Below are positions 9,075 to 18,535 of a DNA stretch of 64,000 nucleotides, in pieces. Origin of the DNA: Pseudomonas sp. 10S4 (GTDB lineage: Bacteria; Pseudomonadota; Gammaproteobacteria; Pseudomonadales; Pseudomonadaceae); the NCBI RefSeq assembly GCF_034344865.1, contig NZ_CP133774.1, positions 7,130,001 through 7,194,000 of the forward strand, in the 5' to 3' direction. Within the stretch, counting starts at the first letter, position 1, and every line of letters starts with the position of its first letter. Below the pieces are notes generated by a model that had not been told where the DNA came from, did no database searches, and was given only the letters and a program-made list of their open reading frames with translations. The position numbers and the translations under genes are program-made.

Positions 9075-11054
9075 ATGAAACCTGTAATGCCTAACGCCCA
9101 GCTCGACTGGGACGATCAGGGTCGCCCGTATTCGCGGGTGTTCGATGATGTGTATTTCTCCGACCTGTCAGGGCTTGAGGAAACCCGCTACGTGTTCATC
9201 GAGCAAAACCGCCTGAAGGAACGTTTTGCCGCGTTGCCTGCGGACGGTCGACTGGTGATTGGCGAGACCGGTTTCGGCACCGGGCTGAACTTCCTGTGTG
9301 CCTGGCAACTGTTTGAAGAGCAGGCCGTGGCCGGTGCACGACTGCATTTTGTCAGCGTGGAAAAGTACCCGTTGACCGCCCCTGACCTGAAGCGGGCGCT
9401 GGCGTTGTGGCCAGAACTGAAACCGTTCGCCGATCAACTGCTGGCCCAGTACGTGGCGATCCATCAGGGCTTTCAACGCCTGATTCTGGATAACGGCCGC
9501 GTGACCCTGACGCTGCTGATTGGCGATGCGCTGGAACAATTGCCGCAGCTGGATGCGCAGATCGATGCGTGGTTTCTCGACGGTTTCGCCCCGGCGAAAA
9601 ACCCCGACATGTGGACCGCCGAACTGTTTGCCGAACTGGCGCGCCTGGCCGCACCCGACTCGACCATCAGTACCTTCACCAGCACGGGCTGGGTGCGTCG
9701 ATTACTCAATGCGGCAGGCTTCAAGATGAAGCGCACGCCGGGCATCGGGCACAAATGGGAAATCCTTCGGGGTGCCTTTATCGGCTGGCCGGCCGAGGTG
9801 GCGACACCGACACCGGCCAAGCCGTGGTTCGCTCGCCCGCCTCGACCTGAAGGCGAACGCCGCGCCTTGGTGATCGGCGCCGGCCTCGCCGGTTGTGCCA
9901 GCGCTGCGAGCCTGGCAGCACGGGGCTGGCAGGTGAGTTTGCTGGAACGTCACGCCGACATCGCCCAGGAAGCCTCGGGCAATCCGCAAGGCGTGCTGTA
10001 CCTCAAACTCTCGGCCCACGGCACCGCATTGTCGCAACTGATTGTCAGCGGTTTCGGGCATACCCGGCGCGTGCTCGAACACCTGCATCGCGGCGTCGAC
10101 TGGGACGGTTGCGGCGTGTTGCAACTGGCGTTTAATGCCAAGGAAGCCGAGCGTCAGGCGCAATTGGCGGCGGCGTTTCCTGCTGACCTGCTGCATTTGC
10201 TGGACCAGCCACAGGCCCAGGCTCAAGCCGGCATCGCGTTGGCCCACGGCGGATTGTTCTATCCCGAAGGCGGCTGGGTTCATCCTCCGGCGCTGTGCCA
10301 GTGGCAAGCCACGCAACCCAATGTTCAACTGCTGACTCATCGCGATGTGTTGGAGCTACGCAAGGTGGATGACCAATGGCAAGCCTGGGACGGCGACACC
10401 TTGCTCGCCAGTGCCCCGGTCGTGGTGCTGGCCGGTGCCGCCGAGATCAAACGTTTTGCGCAAAGTGCCGACTTGCCGCTCAAACGCATTCGCGGGCAAA
10501 TCACCCGATTGGCGCAAACCACCGAGAGCCAGAGCCTGGCTACGGTGGTCTGCGCCGAAGGTTACGTGGCACCAGCACGCCTGGGCGAACACACCCTGGG
10601 CGCCAGCTTCGATTTCAACAGCGACGACCTGACGCCGACCACTGCCGAGCACTTGGGCAATCTGCAGCTACTGGAAGAAATATCCAGCGATCTGGTCAGC
10701 CGCCTGCACGCCGAGCAACTCGACCCGGAGCAACTTCAGGGCCGCGCCGCATTCCGTTGCACCAGCCCCGATTACCTGCCCATCGTCGGGCCTCTGGCCG
10801 ACGGCCAAGCGTTCAACCAGGCCTATGCCGCCCTCGGCAAGGACGCCCGTCAAGTGCCGAATGTCCAGTGCCCATGGCTCGACGGTTTATACGTCAACAG
10901 CGGTCATGGTTCACGAGGCTTGATCACCGCCCCGCTGTCCGGTGAGTTGCTGGCGGCATGGCTGGATAACGAACCGTTGCCGTTGCCGCGCAGCGTGGCT
11001 GAAGCCTGCCACCCCAACCGCTTTGCCTTGCGCCGGTTGATCCGCGGGGCCTGA
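9075..11054 (+). CDS. mnmC: Bifunctional tRNA 5-methylaminomethyl-2-thiouridine biosynthesis protein MnmC
   Basis: 659 residues. MnmC finishes mnm5s2U at the tRNA wobble position. The C-terminal FAD domain removes the carboxymethyl group and the N-terminal domain methylates the product. The methyltransferase part (about 1-240) has GETGFGTGLNF and DGFAPAKNPDMW. The oxidoreductase part (about 260-659) starts with the dinucleotide fold ALVIGAGLAGCASAASLA. The frame is intact. The gene is monocistronic here. Confidence 0.96.
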   Translation: MKPVMPNAQLDWDDQGRPYSRVFDDVYFSDLSGLEETRYVFIEQNRLKERFAALPADGRLVIGETGFGTGLNFLCAWQLFEEQAVAGARLHFVSVEKYPLTAPDLKRALALWPELKPFADQLLAQYVAIHQGFQRLILDNGRVTLTLLIGDALEQLPQLDAQIDAWFLDGFAPAKNPDMWTAELFAELARLAAPDSTISTFTSTGWVRRLLNAAGFKMKRTPGIGHKWEILRGAFIGWPAEVATPTPAKPWFARPPRPEGERRALVIGAGLAGCASAASLAARGWQVSLLERHADIAQEASGNPQGVLYLKLSAHGTALSQLIVSGFGHTRRVLEHLHRGVDWDGCGVLQLAFNAKEAERQAQLAAAFPADLLHLLDQPQAQAQAGIALAHGGLFYPEGGWVHPPALCQWQATQPNVQLLTHRDVLELRKVDDQWQAWDGDTLLASAPVVVLAGAAEIKRFAQSADLPLKRIRGQITRLAQTTESQSLATVVCAEGYVAPARLGEHTLGASFDFNSDDLTPTTAEHLGNLQLLEEISSDLVSRLHAEQLDPEQLQGRAAFRCTSPDYLPIVGPLADGQAFNQAYAALGKDARQVPNVQCPWLDGLYVNSGHGSRGLITAPLSGELLAAWLDNEPLPLPRSVAEACHPNRFALRRLIRGA

Positions 11055-11248
11055 TCACAGCTGCGGTATCGCGCAAATACCCTGGTCGGCGAGCGCCCCT
11101 GTGCCTGCCGTCCGCGATAGCCCAGCCTCACGGCTTATAACCGATCGATCTAAAACTCCCATCAATCCACCAGGTCAGTTTCAGAGTACCCGCCGTTTTG
11201 GCGCGGTTTTGATTGACCCTCCCCAACGGAAAAACCGGTAAGGACTTT

Positions 11249-13018
11249 ATGTGTGGATTAGCTGGCGAGTTACGCTTTGATCATCAACCTGCCGACCTCG
11301 CAGCGGTTGAGCGAATCACCCATCACCTGGCCCCCGTGGCCCGGATGCGTGGGGCTTTCATGCCCAAGGGCCGATTGCCCTGGGCCATCGTCGCCTGAAA
11401 ATCATGGACCTGTCGGACGGCTCGGCGCAGCCAATGATCGACAACCAACTGGGCTTGTCCCTGGCCTTCAACGGCGCGATCTACAACTTCCCGGAACTGC
11501 GCACCGAGCTTGAAAGCCTTGGTTATGCCTTCTATTCCGGCGGCGACACCGAAGTGCTGCTCAAGGGCTATCACGCCTGGGGCGAAGCACTGCTGCCCAA
11601 ACTCAACGGCATGTTCGCCTTCGCCATCTGGGAGCGCGACGCCAAACGGCTGTTCATCGCTCGCGACCGTCTCGGTGTGAAACCGCTCTACCTGTCGCGC
11701 ACCGGCCAGCGTTTGCGCTTTGCCTCGGCCTTGCCGGCGCTGCTCAAGGGTGGCGATATCAGCCCGATGCTCGACCCGGTGGCGCTGAACCATTACCTGA
11801 ATTTCCACGCGGTGGTCCCGGCCCCGCGCACGTTGATCGCCGGCATTGAAAAACTGCCGCCAGCGACCTGGATGCGCATCGAGGCCGACGGCACCACCGA
11901 GCAGAAAACCTGGTGGACCCTGCCCTACGGCCCCCACGCCGACGAGATGAACCTGACGCTCGAAGACTGGCGCGACCGGGTGCTCGACAGCACTCGTGAT
12001 GCGGTGGCGATTCGTCAGCGGGCGGCGGTAGATGTCGGCGTGCTGCTGTCCGGCGGTGTCGATTCGAGCCTGTTGGTCGGTTTACTCCGCGAAGTCGGCG
12101 TCGAGAACCTGTCGACCTTTTCCATCGGTTTCCAGGATGCTCGGCGGCGAGCGCGGCGACGAGTTCCAGTATTCGGACCTGATCGCCAAGCACTACGGCA
12201 CCCAGCATCACCAGTTGCGCATCCAGGAGAGCGAAATCATCGAGCAACTGCCCGCGGCGTTCCGCGCCATGAGCGAGCCGATGGTCAGCCATGACTGCAT
12301 CGCCTTCTATCTGTTGTCCCGTGAAGTGGCCAAGCACTGCAAGGTTGTGCAAAGCGGCCAGGGCGCGGACGAGTTGTTCGCCGGTTATCACTGGTACCCG
12401 CAAGTGGATGGCGCGGCCGATCCGTATACGGCCTATCGCGATGCATTTTTCGACCTCAGCTACGAAGACTACGCCGCCACTGTGCAGCCGAAATGGCTGA
12501 CGGCCAACGATGCCGCGGGCGACTTCGTGAAGGAGCATTTCGCACAACCCGGCGCCGATGCGGCAGTGGACAAAGCCCTGCGGCTGGACAGCACGATCAT
12601 GCTGGTGGACGACCCAGTCAAACGCGTCGACAACATGACCATGGCCTGGGGCCTGGAAGCGCGAACACCGTTTCTCGACTATCGCCTGGTGGAGTTGTCG
12701 GCCCGCGTGCCTGGCAAATTCAAACTGCCGGACGGCGGTAAACAGGTCTTGAAAGAAGCGGCACGACTGGTCATTCCAAGCGAAGTGATCGACCGTAAAA
12801 AGGGCTACTTCCCGGTGCCCGGTCTCAAGCACTTACAGGGCGATACGCTGAACTGGGTGCGCGAACTGCTGCTCGATCCAAGCCAGGATCGCGGCCTGTT
12901 CAACCCGGCCATGCTCGACCGCCTCACCGATCCGCAAGGCCAGTTGACCCCGTTGCGCGGCTCCAAGCTGTGGCAATTGGCGGCGCTGAACCTGTGGCTC
13001 AGTGAACAAGGAATCTGA
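11249..13018 (+). pseudogene. asnO: N-acetylglutaminylglutamine amidotransferase AsnO (two frameshifts as given)
   Basis: An asparagine-synthetase-like enzyme that amidates N-acetylglutaminylglutamine to the osmoprotectant NAGGN. The start MCGLAGELRFDH exposes the catalytic Cys2 of a class II glutaminase; the synthetase P-loop SGGVDSS is near residue 265. The frame breaks twice. A C run at 11331-11335 appears one base short: restoring a C gives the expected PRGPDAWGFHAQG. Near 12139-12142 one extra base interrupts IGFQDA-GGERGDEFQ. Corrected length is 589 residues, normal for the family. The ngg gene follows after 3 bases. Sequence error is more likely than decay. Confidence 0.88.
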
Positions 13019-13021
13019 TTG

Positions 13022-14771
13022 ATGAAACCCCACGCCACGGCTTACAGCCAACGCTTGTTGCGCGGCCAGTCACCCTCCTACGAACGCTTGCAGGCGTGAC
13101 CTGGCCGAGGACGGCAGTGAACTCGGCGCGGCACCGATTGCGGTGCATTGCGGTTGGGGCCGGCTGCTGATCGGCCATACCTTTCCCGATGCCGCGAGCA
13201 TCGCCCAGGAGTTGCTCAACGAGCAGCCCGGCGAGCGCGACATCGCGCTGTATGTCGCCGCGCCCCAGCAGGTTTTGGGGCTGGAACCGGCGCAGTTGTT
13301 TCTCGACCCGTCGGACACTTTGCGCCTGTGGTTCAGCGATTACCGCCAGGCGACCCGAGTGTTTCGCGGCTTCCGGATTCGCCGGGCGCAGAGCGAGGCG
13401 GACTGGCAGGCGATCAATGTTCTGTATCAGGCCCGCGGCATGCTACCGATCGACGCGTCGTTGCTGACCCCACGTCATCAGGGCGGCCCGGTGTATTGGC
13501 TGGCCGAAGACGAGGACAGCGGCGTGATCATCGGCAGCGTCATGGGCCTCAATCATCATAAGGCCTACAACGATCCGGAAAACGGCAGCAGCCTCTGGTG
13601 CCTGGCGGTTGACCCACACTGCTCGCGGCCCGGCGTCGGCGAAGTATTGGTGCGGCATTTGATCGAGCACTTCATGAGTCGTGGGCTCAGCTACCTGGAC
13701 CTGTCCGTGTTGCACGACAACCACCAAGCGAAAAGTCTTTACGCCAAGCTCGGTTTTCGCAACTTGTCGACCTTCGCCATCAAGCGCAAGAACGGCATTA
13801 ATCAGCCGTTGTTCCTTGGGCCGGGGCCTGAGGCTGAATTCAATCCTTATGCGCGGATCATCGTCGAAGAAGCTCACCGTCGCGGCATTGATGTACAGGT
13901 CGACGACGCTGACGCCGGGATGTTTACCCTCAGTCATGGCGGGCGCCGGGTGCGTTGCCGCGAATCCCTGAGCGACCTGACCAGCGCCATCAGCATGAGC
14001 CTGTGCCAGGACAAAAGCCTGACCCACAAGGTGTTGAAAGCGGCCGGTCTAACCCTGCCCTCCCAGCAACTGGCCGGTAATGCCGACGACAACCTGGCGT
14101 TTCTCGACGAGCACCAACGGGTGGTGGTCAAGCCGCTGGACGGTGAACAGGGCCAGGGTGTGGCGGTGGATTTGCAGACGATCGAAGAGGTCCAGCAAGC
14201 CATCGACGCGGCGCGTCAGTTCGACACTCGGGTGTTGCTGGAAAGCTTCCACGAAGGTCTGGACCTGCGAATTGTAGTGATTGGCTTTGAGGTGGTCGCC
14301 GCAGCGATTCGGCGTCCGGCGGAAGTGGTTGGCGATGGGCAGCATTCAATCGGTGCGCTGATCGAAGCCCAAAGCCGTCGACGTCAGGCGGCCACCGGCG
14401 GTGAAAGCAAGATCCCGCAGGACCACGAAACCCAGCGCACCCTGCACGCGGCGGGTTACGACTACAGCAGCATTCTGCCGGCCGGAGAGCATCTGTTCGT
14501 ACGGCGTACGGCGAATCTTCATACCGGCGGCGTGCTTGAGGATGTCACCGCGATCCTTCACCCGACACTGGTGGATGCCGCCGTGCGTGCGGCGCGGGCG
14601 CTGGATATCCCGATGGTCGGACTCGACCTGATGGTGCCGGCCGCCGACCAGCCGGAGTATGTGTTTATCGAAGCCAACGAGCGCGCCGGCCTGGCCAATC
14701 ATGAACCGCAGCCGACGGCGGAGCGGTTTGTGGATTTGTTGTTTCCGCACAGTCAGCCGGCGGTTTCCTAG
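13022..14771 (+). pseudogene. ngg: N-acetylglutaminylglutamine synthetase (GNAT + ATP-grasp), frameshifted near 13097
   Basis: A two-domain enzyme that acetylates glutamine and ligates a second glutamine, making the precursor amidated by AsnO. The ATG at 13022 (MKPHATAYSQRLLRGQSPSY) starts 3 bases after asnO. The frame then meets TGA at 13097 and resumes from about 13100; GCGT probably stands for GCGCGT. From 13143 the frame is open for 542 residues: GNAT domain first (CLAVDPHCSRPGVGEVLVRH), then ATP-grasp (VVVKPLDGEQGQGVAVD and FIEANERAGLANHEP). The corrected protein is about 583 residues. Confidence 0.85.
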
Positions 14772-14786
14772 CGATGTAGCGCCTGG

Positions 14787-14812
14787 ACTGGCTTGCTCGC
14801 GAAGGCGTCAGC
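14787..14812. repeat. Single REP half
   Basis: One unpaired arm, GGCTTGCTCGCGAAGGCGTC, between ngg and the peptidase gene. No inverted partner is seen within 200 bases. Confidence 0.5.
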
Positions 14813-14876
14813 CCAGGCAACAATTGTTTTTCCCTTCATCGAAACCATCGATGTTCGTTACTCATCAGGAGTTTCC

Positions 14877-16068
14877 ATGACCAGCAAAATTCCCGAACCG
14901 GATCTCAACTACCTGCAAAAGGTCCTGCTGGAAATGCTCGCTATTCCCAGCCCGACCGGGTTCACCGACACCATCGTGCGTTACGTCGCCGAGCGGCTCG
15001 AAGAGCTGGGCATTCCGTTCGAAATGACCCGGCGCGGTACTATCCGCGCCACCCTCAAGGGCAAGAAGAACAGCCCGGACCGCGCGGTATCCGCTCACCT
15101 GGACACCATCGGCGCAGCCGTTCGGGCGGTGAAGGACAACGGGCGCCTGACCCTGGACACCGGTCGGCTGCTGGTCCAGCCGTTTTGCCGAGGGCAGCCG
15201 AGTCAGCCTGTTTACCGACAATGGCGTGATCCGTGGCAGCGTGTTGCCCTTGATGGCTTCCGGGCATGCGTTCAATACCGCAGTGGATGAAATGCCGATC
15301 AGTTGGGACCACATCGAATTACGGCTGGACGCCTACTGCGCCACTCGCGCCGATTGCGACTCTCTAGGCATTAGCGTCGGCGATTTCGTGGCGTTCGACC
15401 CGTTGCCGGAATTCACCGAAAGCGGCCACATCAGCGCTCGCCATCTCGACGACAAGGCCGGGGTTGCGGCCCTGTTGGCCGCGATGAAGGCGATTGTCGA
15501 CAGCGGCGAAGAGTTGATGATCGACTGCCATCCGCTGTTCACCATCACCGAGGAAACCGGCAGTGGCGCGGCGGCAGCGTTACCGTGGGATGTCAGCGAA
15601 TTCGTCGGCATCGACATCGCGCCGGTCGCACCCGGCCAGCATTCCAGCGAACACGCGGTGAGCGTGGCGATGCAGGATTCCGGCGGGCCGTATGACTATC
15701 ACCTGTCGCGGCACCTGCTGCGCCTGGCCAGTGACAACGAATTGCCAGTGCGCCGTGACCTGTTCCGTTACTACTTCAGCGATGCCCATTCGGCGGTGAC
15801 CGCCGGGCATGACATTCGCACAGCGTTGCTGGCGTTTGGCTGCGATGCGACTCACGGCTATGAGCGGACTCACATCGACAGTCTGGCGGCGCTGAGTCGT
15901 CTGCTCGGCGCGTACATCCTCAGCCCGCCCGTGTTTGCCAGCGATGCGCAACCGGCCAAGGGTTCGCTGGACCGGTTCAGTCATCAGATCGAACATGACA
16001 CGCAGATGGAAAGCGATACGCGGGTGCCGTCGGTGGACAGTTTGGTGGGGCAGCGTAGCGATAGCTGA
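14877..16068 (+). pseudogene. Osmoprotectant-cluster M42 family metallopeptidase (frameshifted near 15155)
   Basis: Third gene of the NAGGN trio, where it is thought to act on the dipeptide or related compounds. The start is the ATG at 14877 after AGGAG. Metal-ligand motifs of M42/M20 aminopeptidases are visible: SAHLDTIG near residue 70, LDDKAGVAA near 190, ITEETGSG near 222 and the C-terminal THGYERTHID. The frame shifts by one base near CCCTGGACAC (15151-15160); dropping one G rejoins RLTL to TPVGCWSSRFAEG. The corrected protein is 396 residues. Confidence 0.85.
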
Positions 16069-16094
16069 ACCTGGCCTTGTGCTGATGGAAAAAT

Positions 16095-16125
16095 CGCCTT
16101 CGCGAGGCTTACCCGCGAAGGCGTC
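16095..16125. repeat. REP-derived hairpin after the NAGGN operon
   Basis: CGCCTTCGCG and CGCGAAGGCG form a perfect 10-base stem with a short loop, about 30 bases past the peptidase stop. It could end or protect the operon transcript. Confidence 0.55.
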
Positions 16126-16208
16126 AGATCAGACACCTCAGGACACCAAAGCTAGCCGCAATCCATCATTCGCCGTAGCATCGCGCCATTGTTTTCGCCG
16201 AGGTGCCC

Positions 16209-16436
16209 ATGCTGATCCCCTATGACCAACTTGAAGTCGACACCCTGACCCGCCTGATCGAGGATTTCGTGACCCGCGACGGCACGGACAACGGTGATGA
16301 CACACCGCTGGAAACCCGGGTGCTGCGAGTTCGCCAGGCACTGACCAAGGGCCAGGCGCTGATCGTTTTCGACCCGGAAAGCGAGCAGTGCCAGTTGATG
16401 CTCAAGCACGATGTGCCCAAGCACCTGTTCGACTGA
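16209..16436 (+). CDS. YheU family protein (UPF0270)
   Basis: 75 residues from the ATG at 16209 (MLIPYDQLEVDTLTRLIEDF), with GAGG upstream; a GTG two codons earlier is less likely. The family is small and conserved in gammaproteobacteria, with invariant IPYxxL and a VLR-V-QAL-G-A-IVFD pattern, both visible here. Function is unknown. It converges with the csrA-like gene, leaving only 3 bases between stops. Confidence 0.88.
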   Translation: MLIPYDQLEVDTLTRLIEDFVTRDGTDNGDDTPLETRVLRVRQALTKGQALIVFDPESEQCQLMLKHDVPKHLFD

Positions 16437-16439
16437 TCC

Positions 16440-16625
16440 TTAACGACCTTTGCTTTTCGCCAGTTTGGTCTGGATGCGTTCGTAGACCTCGGCCCGATGC
16501 ACGTTGACGTTTTGCGGCGCTTCGACGCCGAAGCGTACGCTGCCGCCATTGACGGCCAGAATGCGCACGGAAATGTTGTCACCAATGGAAATCAACTCGC
16601 CTACAACTCGACTGAGTACAAGCAT
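16440..16625 (-). CDS. CsrA/RsmA family translational regulator, divergent paralog
   Basis: 61 residues. CsrA proteins bind GGA motifs in mRNA leaders as dimers and control translation in the Gac/Rsm system. The five-strand fold is recognisable (MLVLSRVVGELISIGDNISV), and the key Arg in VHRAEVYERI is kept. It differs from the main RsmA/RsmE consensus (MLVLSRVVGE versus MLILTR-VGE; QNVNVHR versus KEVAVHR). It resembles the third paralog of P. putida and P. fluorescens (RsmI-like) by recollection. Confidence 0.88.
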   Translation of the reverse strand: MLVLSRVVGELISIGDNISVRILAVNGGSVRFGVEAPQNVNVHRAEVYERIQTKLAKSKGR

Positions 16626-16777
16626 GGCATTCGTCCTTCAGGGTTACTGGCCCCTGAAGATGCCCCGCGTGCGTCGGCGCTTCAATGTGACAGCCGCAAA
16701 TCAGTCCTGCCCTACGGCACAGGACGAATCCCCCGACAGACGCTTCATGCAAACCGTCTGGATGAAGGACCGTTCCT

Positions 16778-17110
16778 TCAGGATGCGGAGAAGCGCGGGC
16801 CGAACAGAATGACACTCGCACCGATCACGCACAGCGCCACGCCGATCCAGTCCGAGCCCAGCGGACGCACTCGCTCGACCACCGCCAGCCAGCCAATGGA
16901 CGCAATGATGTAGATGCCACCGTAGGCGGCATAGGCGCGGCCGGCGTAGGTTGCTTCGACGCGAGTCAGCAGCAGGGCGAACAAGGTCAGGCTCAGCAAT
17001 GCCGGGACAACCCACAAGGCACTCTTGCCCTGGCGCAGCCACATCCAGAACGCGAAGCAACCGGCGATTTCGAACAGCGCGGCGAGGAAAAACCACAAGT
17101 AATTGAGCAT
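16778..17110 (-). CDS. YnfA family inner-membrane protein (UPF0060)
   Basis: 110 residues with four hydrophobic helices and the family motifs [18 protein letters not shown] and AAYGGIYI. It belongs to the drug/metabolite transporter superfamily near the small multidrug resistance group. Function in this organism is unknown. Upstream, 16626-16777 is a non-coding gap in which I see no clear element. Confidence 0.9.
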   Translation of the reverse strand: MLNYLWFFLAALFEIAGCFAFWMWLRQGKSALWVVPALLSLTLFALLLTRVEATYAGRAYAAYGGIYIIASIGWLAVVERVRPLGSDWIGVALCVIGASVILFGPRFSAS

Positions 17111-17174
17111 GCAGACGTCTCGTGAGGATGGCCGATGGCGGCCACCCTAACGGCGGTGCTGGCTGCGGGCAAGA

Positions 17175-17990
17175 TCAGCTGGCGGTTTGTTTGGCCTTGG
17201 CGCGCATTTTGTCGGCCATGACGGTCATTTCGTTGTAGAGCAGTTGCGGGTTCTTCTGCTTGATCGCCCAGGCCATGCGGCCCTGCTCGTGGGGCAGGAT
17301 CATGAACTCGCCGGCGGCCACCTGGGTGTAGATGTAGTCGGCAATGTCAGTGGCAGTGATCGGCGAACTTTCCAGCAACTTGCCGACCTGGGCTTTCATG
17401 GCCGGCGTCGGGCCGCGGAAAGAATCCAGCAGGTTGGTCTGGAAGAACGACGGGCAAACCACATGCACGCCGACTTCCTGCTGCGCCAGTTCGATCAGCA
17501 AGCTCTCGGACAATGCCACCACTCCGGCCTTGGCCACGTTGTAGTTGCTCATGGCCGGGCCTTGCATCAGGGCTGCCATCGACGCGATGTTGATGATCTT
17601 GCCTTTGCTTATTTCCAGCAGTGGCAGGAAGGCCTTGCACCCCTTGACCACGCCCATCAGGTTGATTGCGATCTGCCAGTCCCAGTCTTCCAGGGACAAT
17701 TCGCTGAAGAACCCGCCCGAGGCCACGCCGGCGTTGTTGACGATGATGTCGATGCCACCCAGTTTCTCTTCGCAAGCCTGGGCGAACGCGGTCAGTTGGC
17801 TGTAATCGCGCACATCGCAACGCTGGGTAAAACCGTCGCCGCCCGCTTCGCGAACCAGCTTCAGGGTTTCTTGCAGGCCGGGTTCGCTGACATCCGACAA
17901 GGCCAGTTGCCAGCCTTCGCGGGCCCAGCGCAGCGCGATTTCGCGACCCAGGCCAGAGCCCGCGCCAGTGATCATCATGCGATTTTGCAT
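17175..17990 (-). CDS. SDR family oxidoreductase
   Basis: 271 residues from the ATG at 17990 (MQNRMMITGAGSGLG); the frame is open further upstream but the Rossmann motif begins here and AAGG precedes the start. TGxxxGxG cofactor loop is GAGSGLG, NNAG is at residues 89-92, and the catalytic Ser and YxxxK are in ASMAALMQGPAMSNYNVAKA. It is a classical short-chain dehydrogenase. The substrate is unknown and the neighbours give no hint. Confidence 0.88.
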   Translation of the reverse strand: MQNRMMITGAGSGLGREIALRWAREGWQLALSDVSEPGLQETLKLVREAGGDGFTQRCDVRDYSQLTAFAQACEEKLGGIDIIVNNAGVASGGFFSELSLEDWDWQIAINLMGVVKGCKAFLPLLEISKGKIINIASMAALMQGPAMSNYNVAKAGVVALSESLLIELAQQEVGVHVVCPSFFQTNLLDSFRGPTPAMKAQVGKLLESSPITATDIADYIYTQVAAGEFMILPHEQGRMAWAIKQKNPQLLYNEMTVMADKMRAKAKQTAS

Positions 17991-18324
17991 AGCAAACAGC
18001 CTTGTTGTTCTGGGGAAGATGCCCCGAGTGTAGCGAAGGATATTGCCCGACCCACGCTCCATCAGATTGCTGAATGGTCCGGGCAAACCGGCGCGCGTCT
18101 TTGGATCGAGTCGCGGCCTTCGCGAAGAACGATAACGCGGTTCAACTAACCAACTAGCGAGACTGCATAAACGAAATAAGCCTGCTTTCTAAAAAACATT
18201 AAAAAACTTTGAATTATCTTTCGCACGCACCGGTCGGATTTTGTAAGCAGTTCGGATTTATCGCATTCCGGCTGATAGTTAAAACATTCGGTCAATCCAG
18301 AACACTTCCAGTAAGGAAATCGTC

Positions 18325-18477
18325 ATGGGCACAATTCTTATCGTAATTCTGATCCTCTTGGTGATCGGTGGTTTGCCAGTCTTCCCGCACTCCAGAAGTT
18401 GGGGGTACGGCCCGTCAGGCATCCTCGGCGTGGTGTTGGTGGTGCTGTTGATTCTGCTCTTGCTTGGCAAGATATAA
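18325..18477 (+). CDS. DUF3309 family small membrane protein
   Basis: 50 residues. Two hydrophobic segments (ILIVILILLVIGGLPVF and GVVLVVLLILLLL) surround the conserved PHSRSWGYGPSG motif. This is the hallmark of DUF3309, a small hydrophobic protein common in Pseudomonas. Function is unknown. AGGAAATCGTC precedes the ATG, and a terminator follows directly. Confidence 0.85.
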   Translation: MGTILIVILILLVIGGLPVFPHSRSWGYGPSGILGVVLVVLLILLLLGKI

Positions 18478-18491
18478 AGTTTTAAACAGGC

Positions 18492-18522
18492 AAAAAAAGA
18501 GGCCCTTGAAGGGCCTCTTTTT
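18492..18522. terminator. Bidirectional Rho-independent terminator
   Basis: AAAAAAAGAGGCCC and GGGCCTCTTTTT form a strong stem with a 4-base loop. It lies between the convergent DUF3309 and sulfatase genes and works for both. Confidence 0.88.
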
Positions 18523-18535
18523 ATTGGGTCACCGG

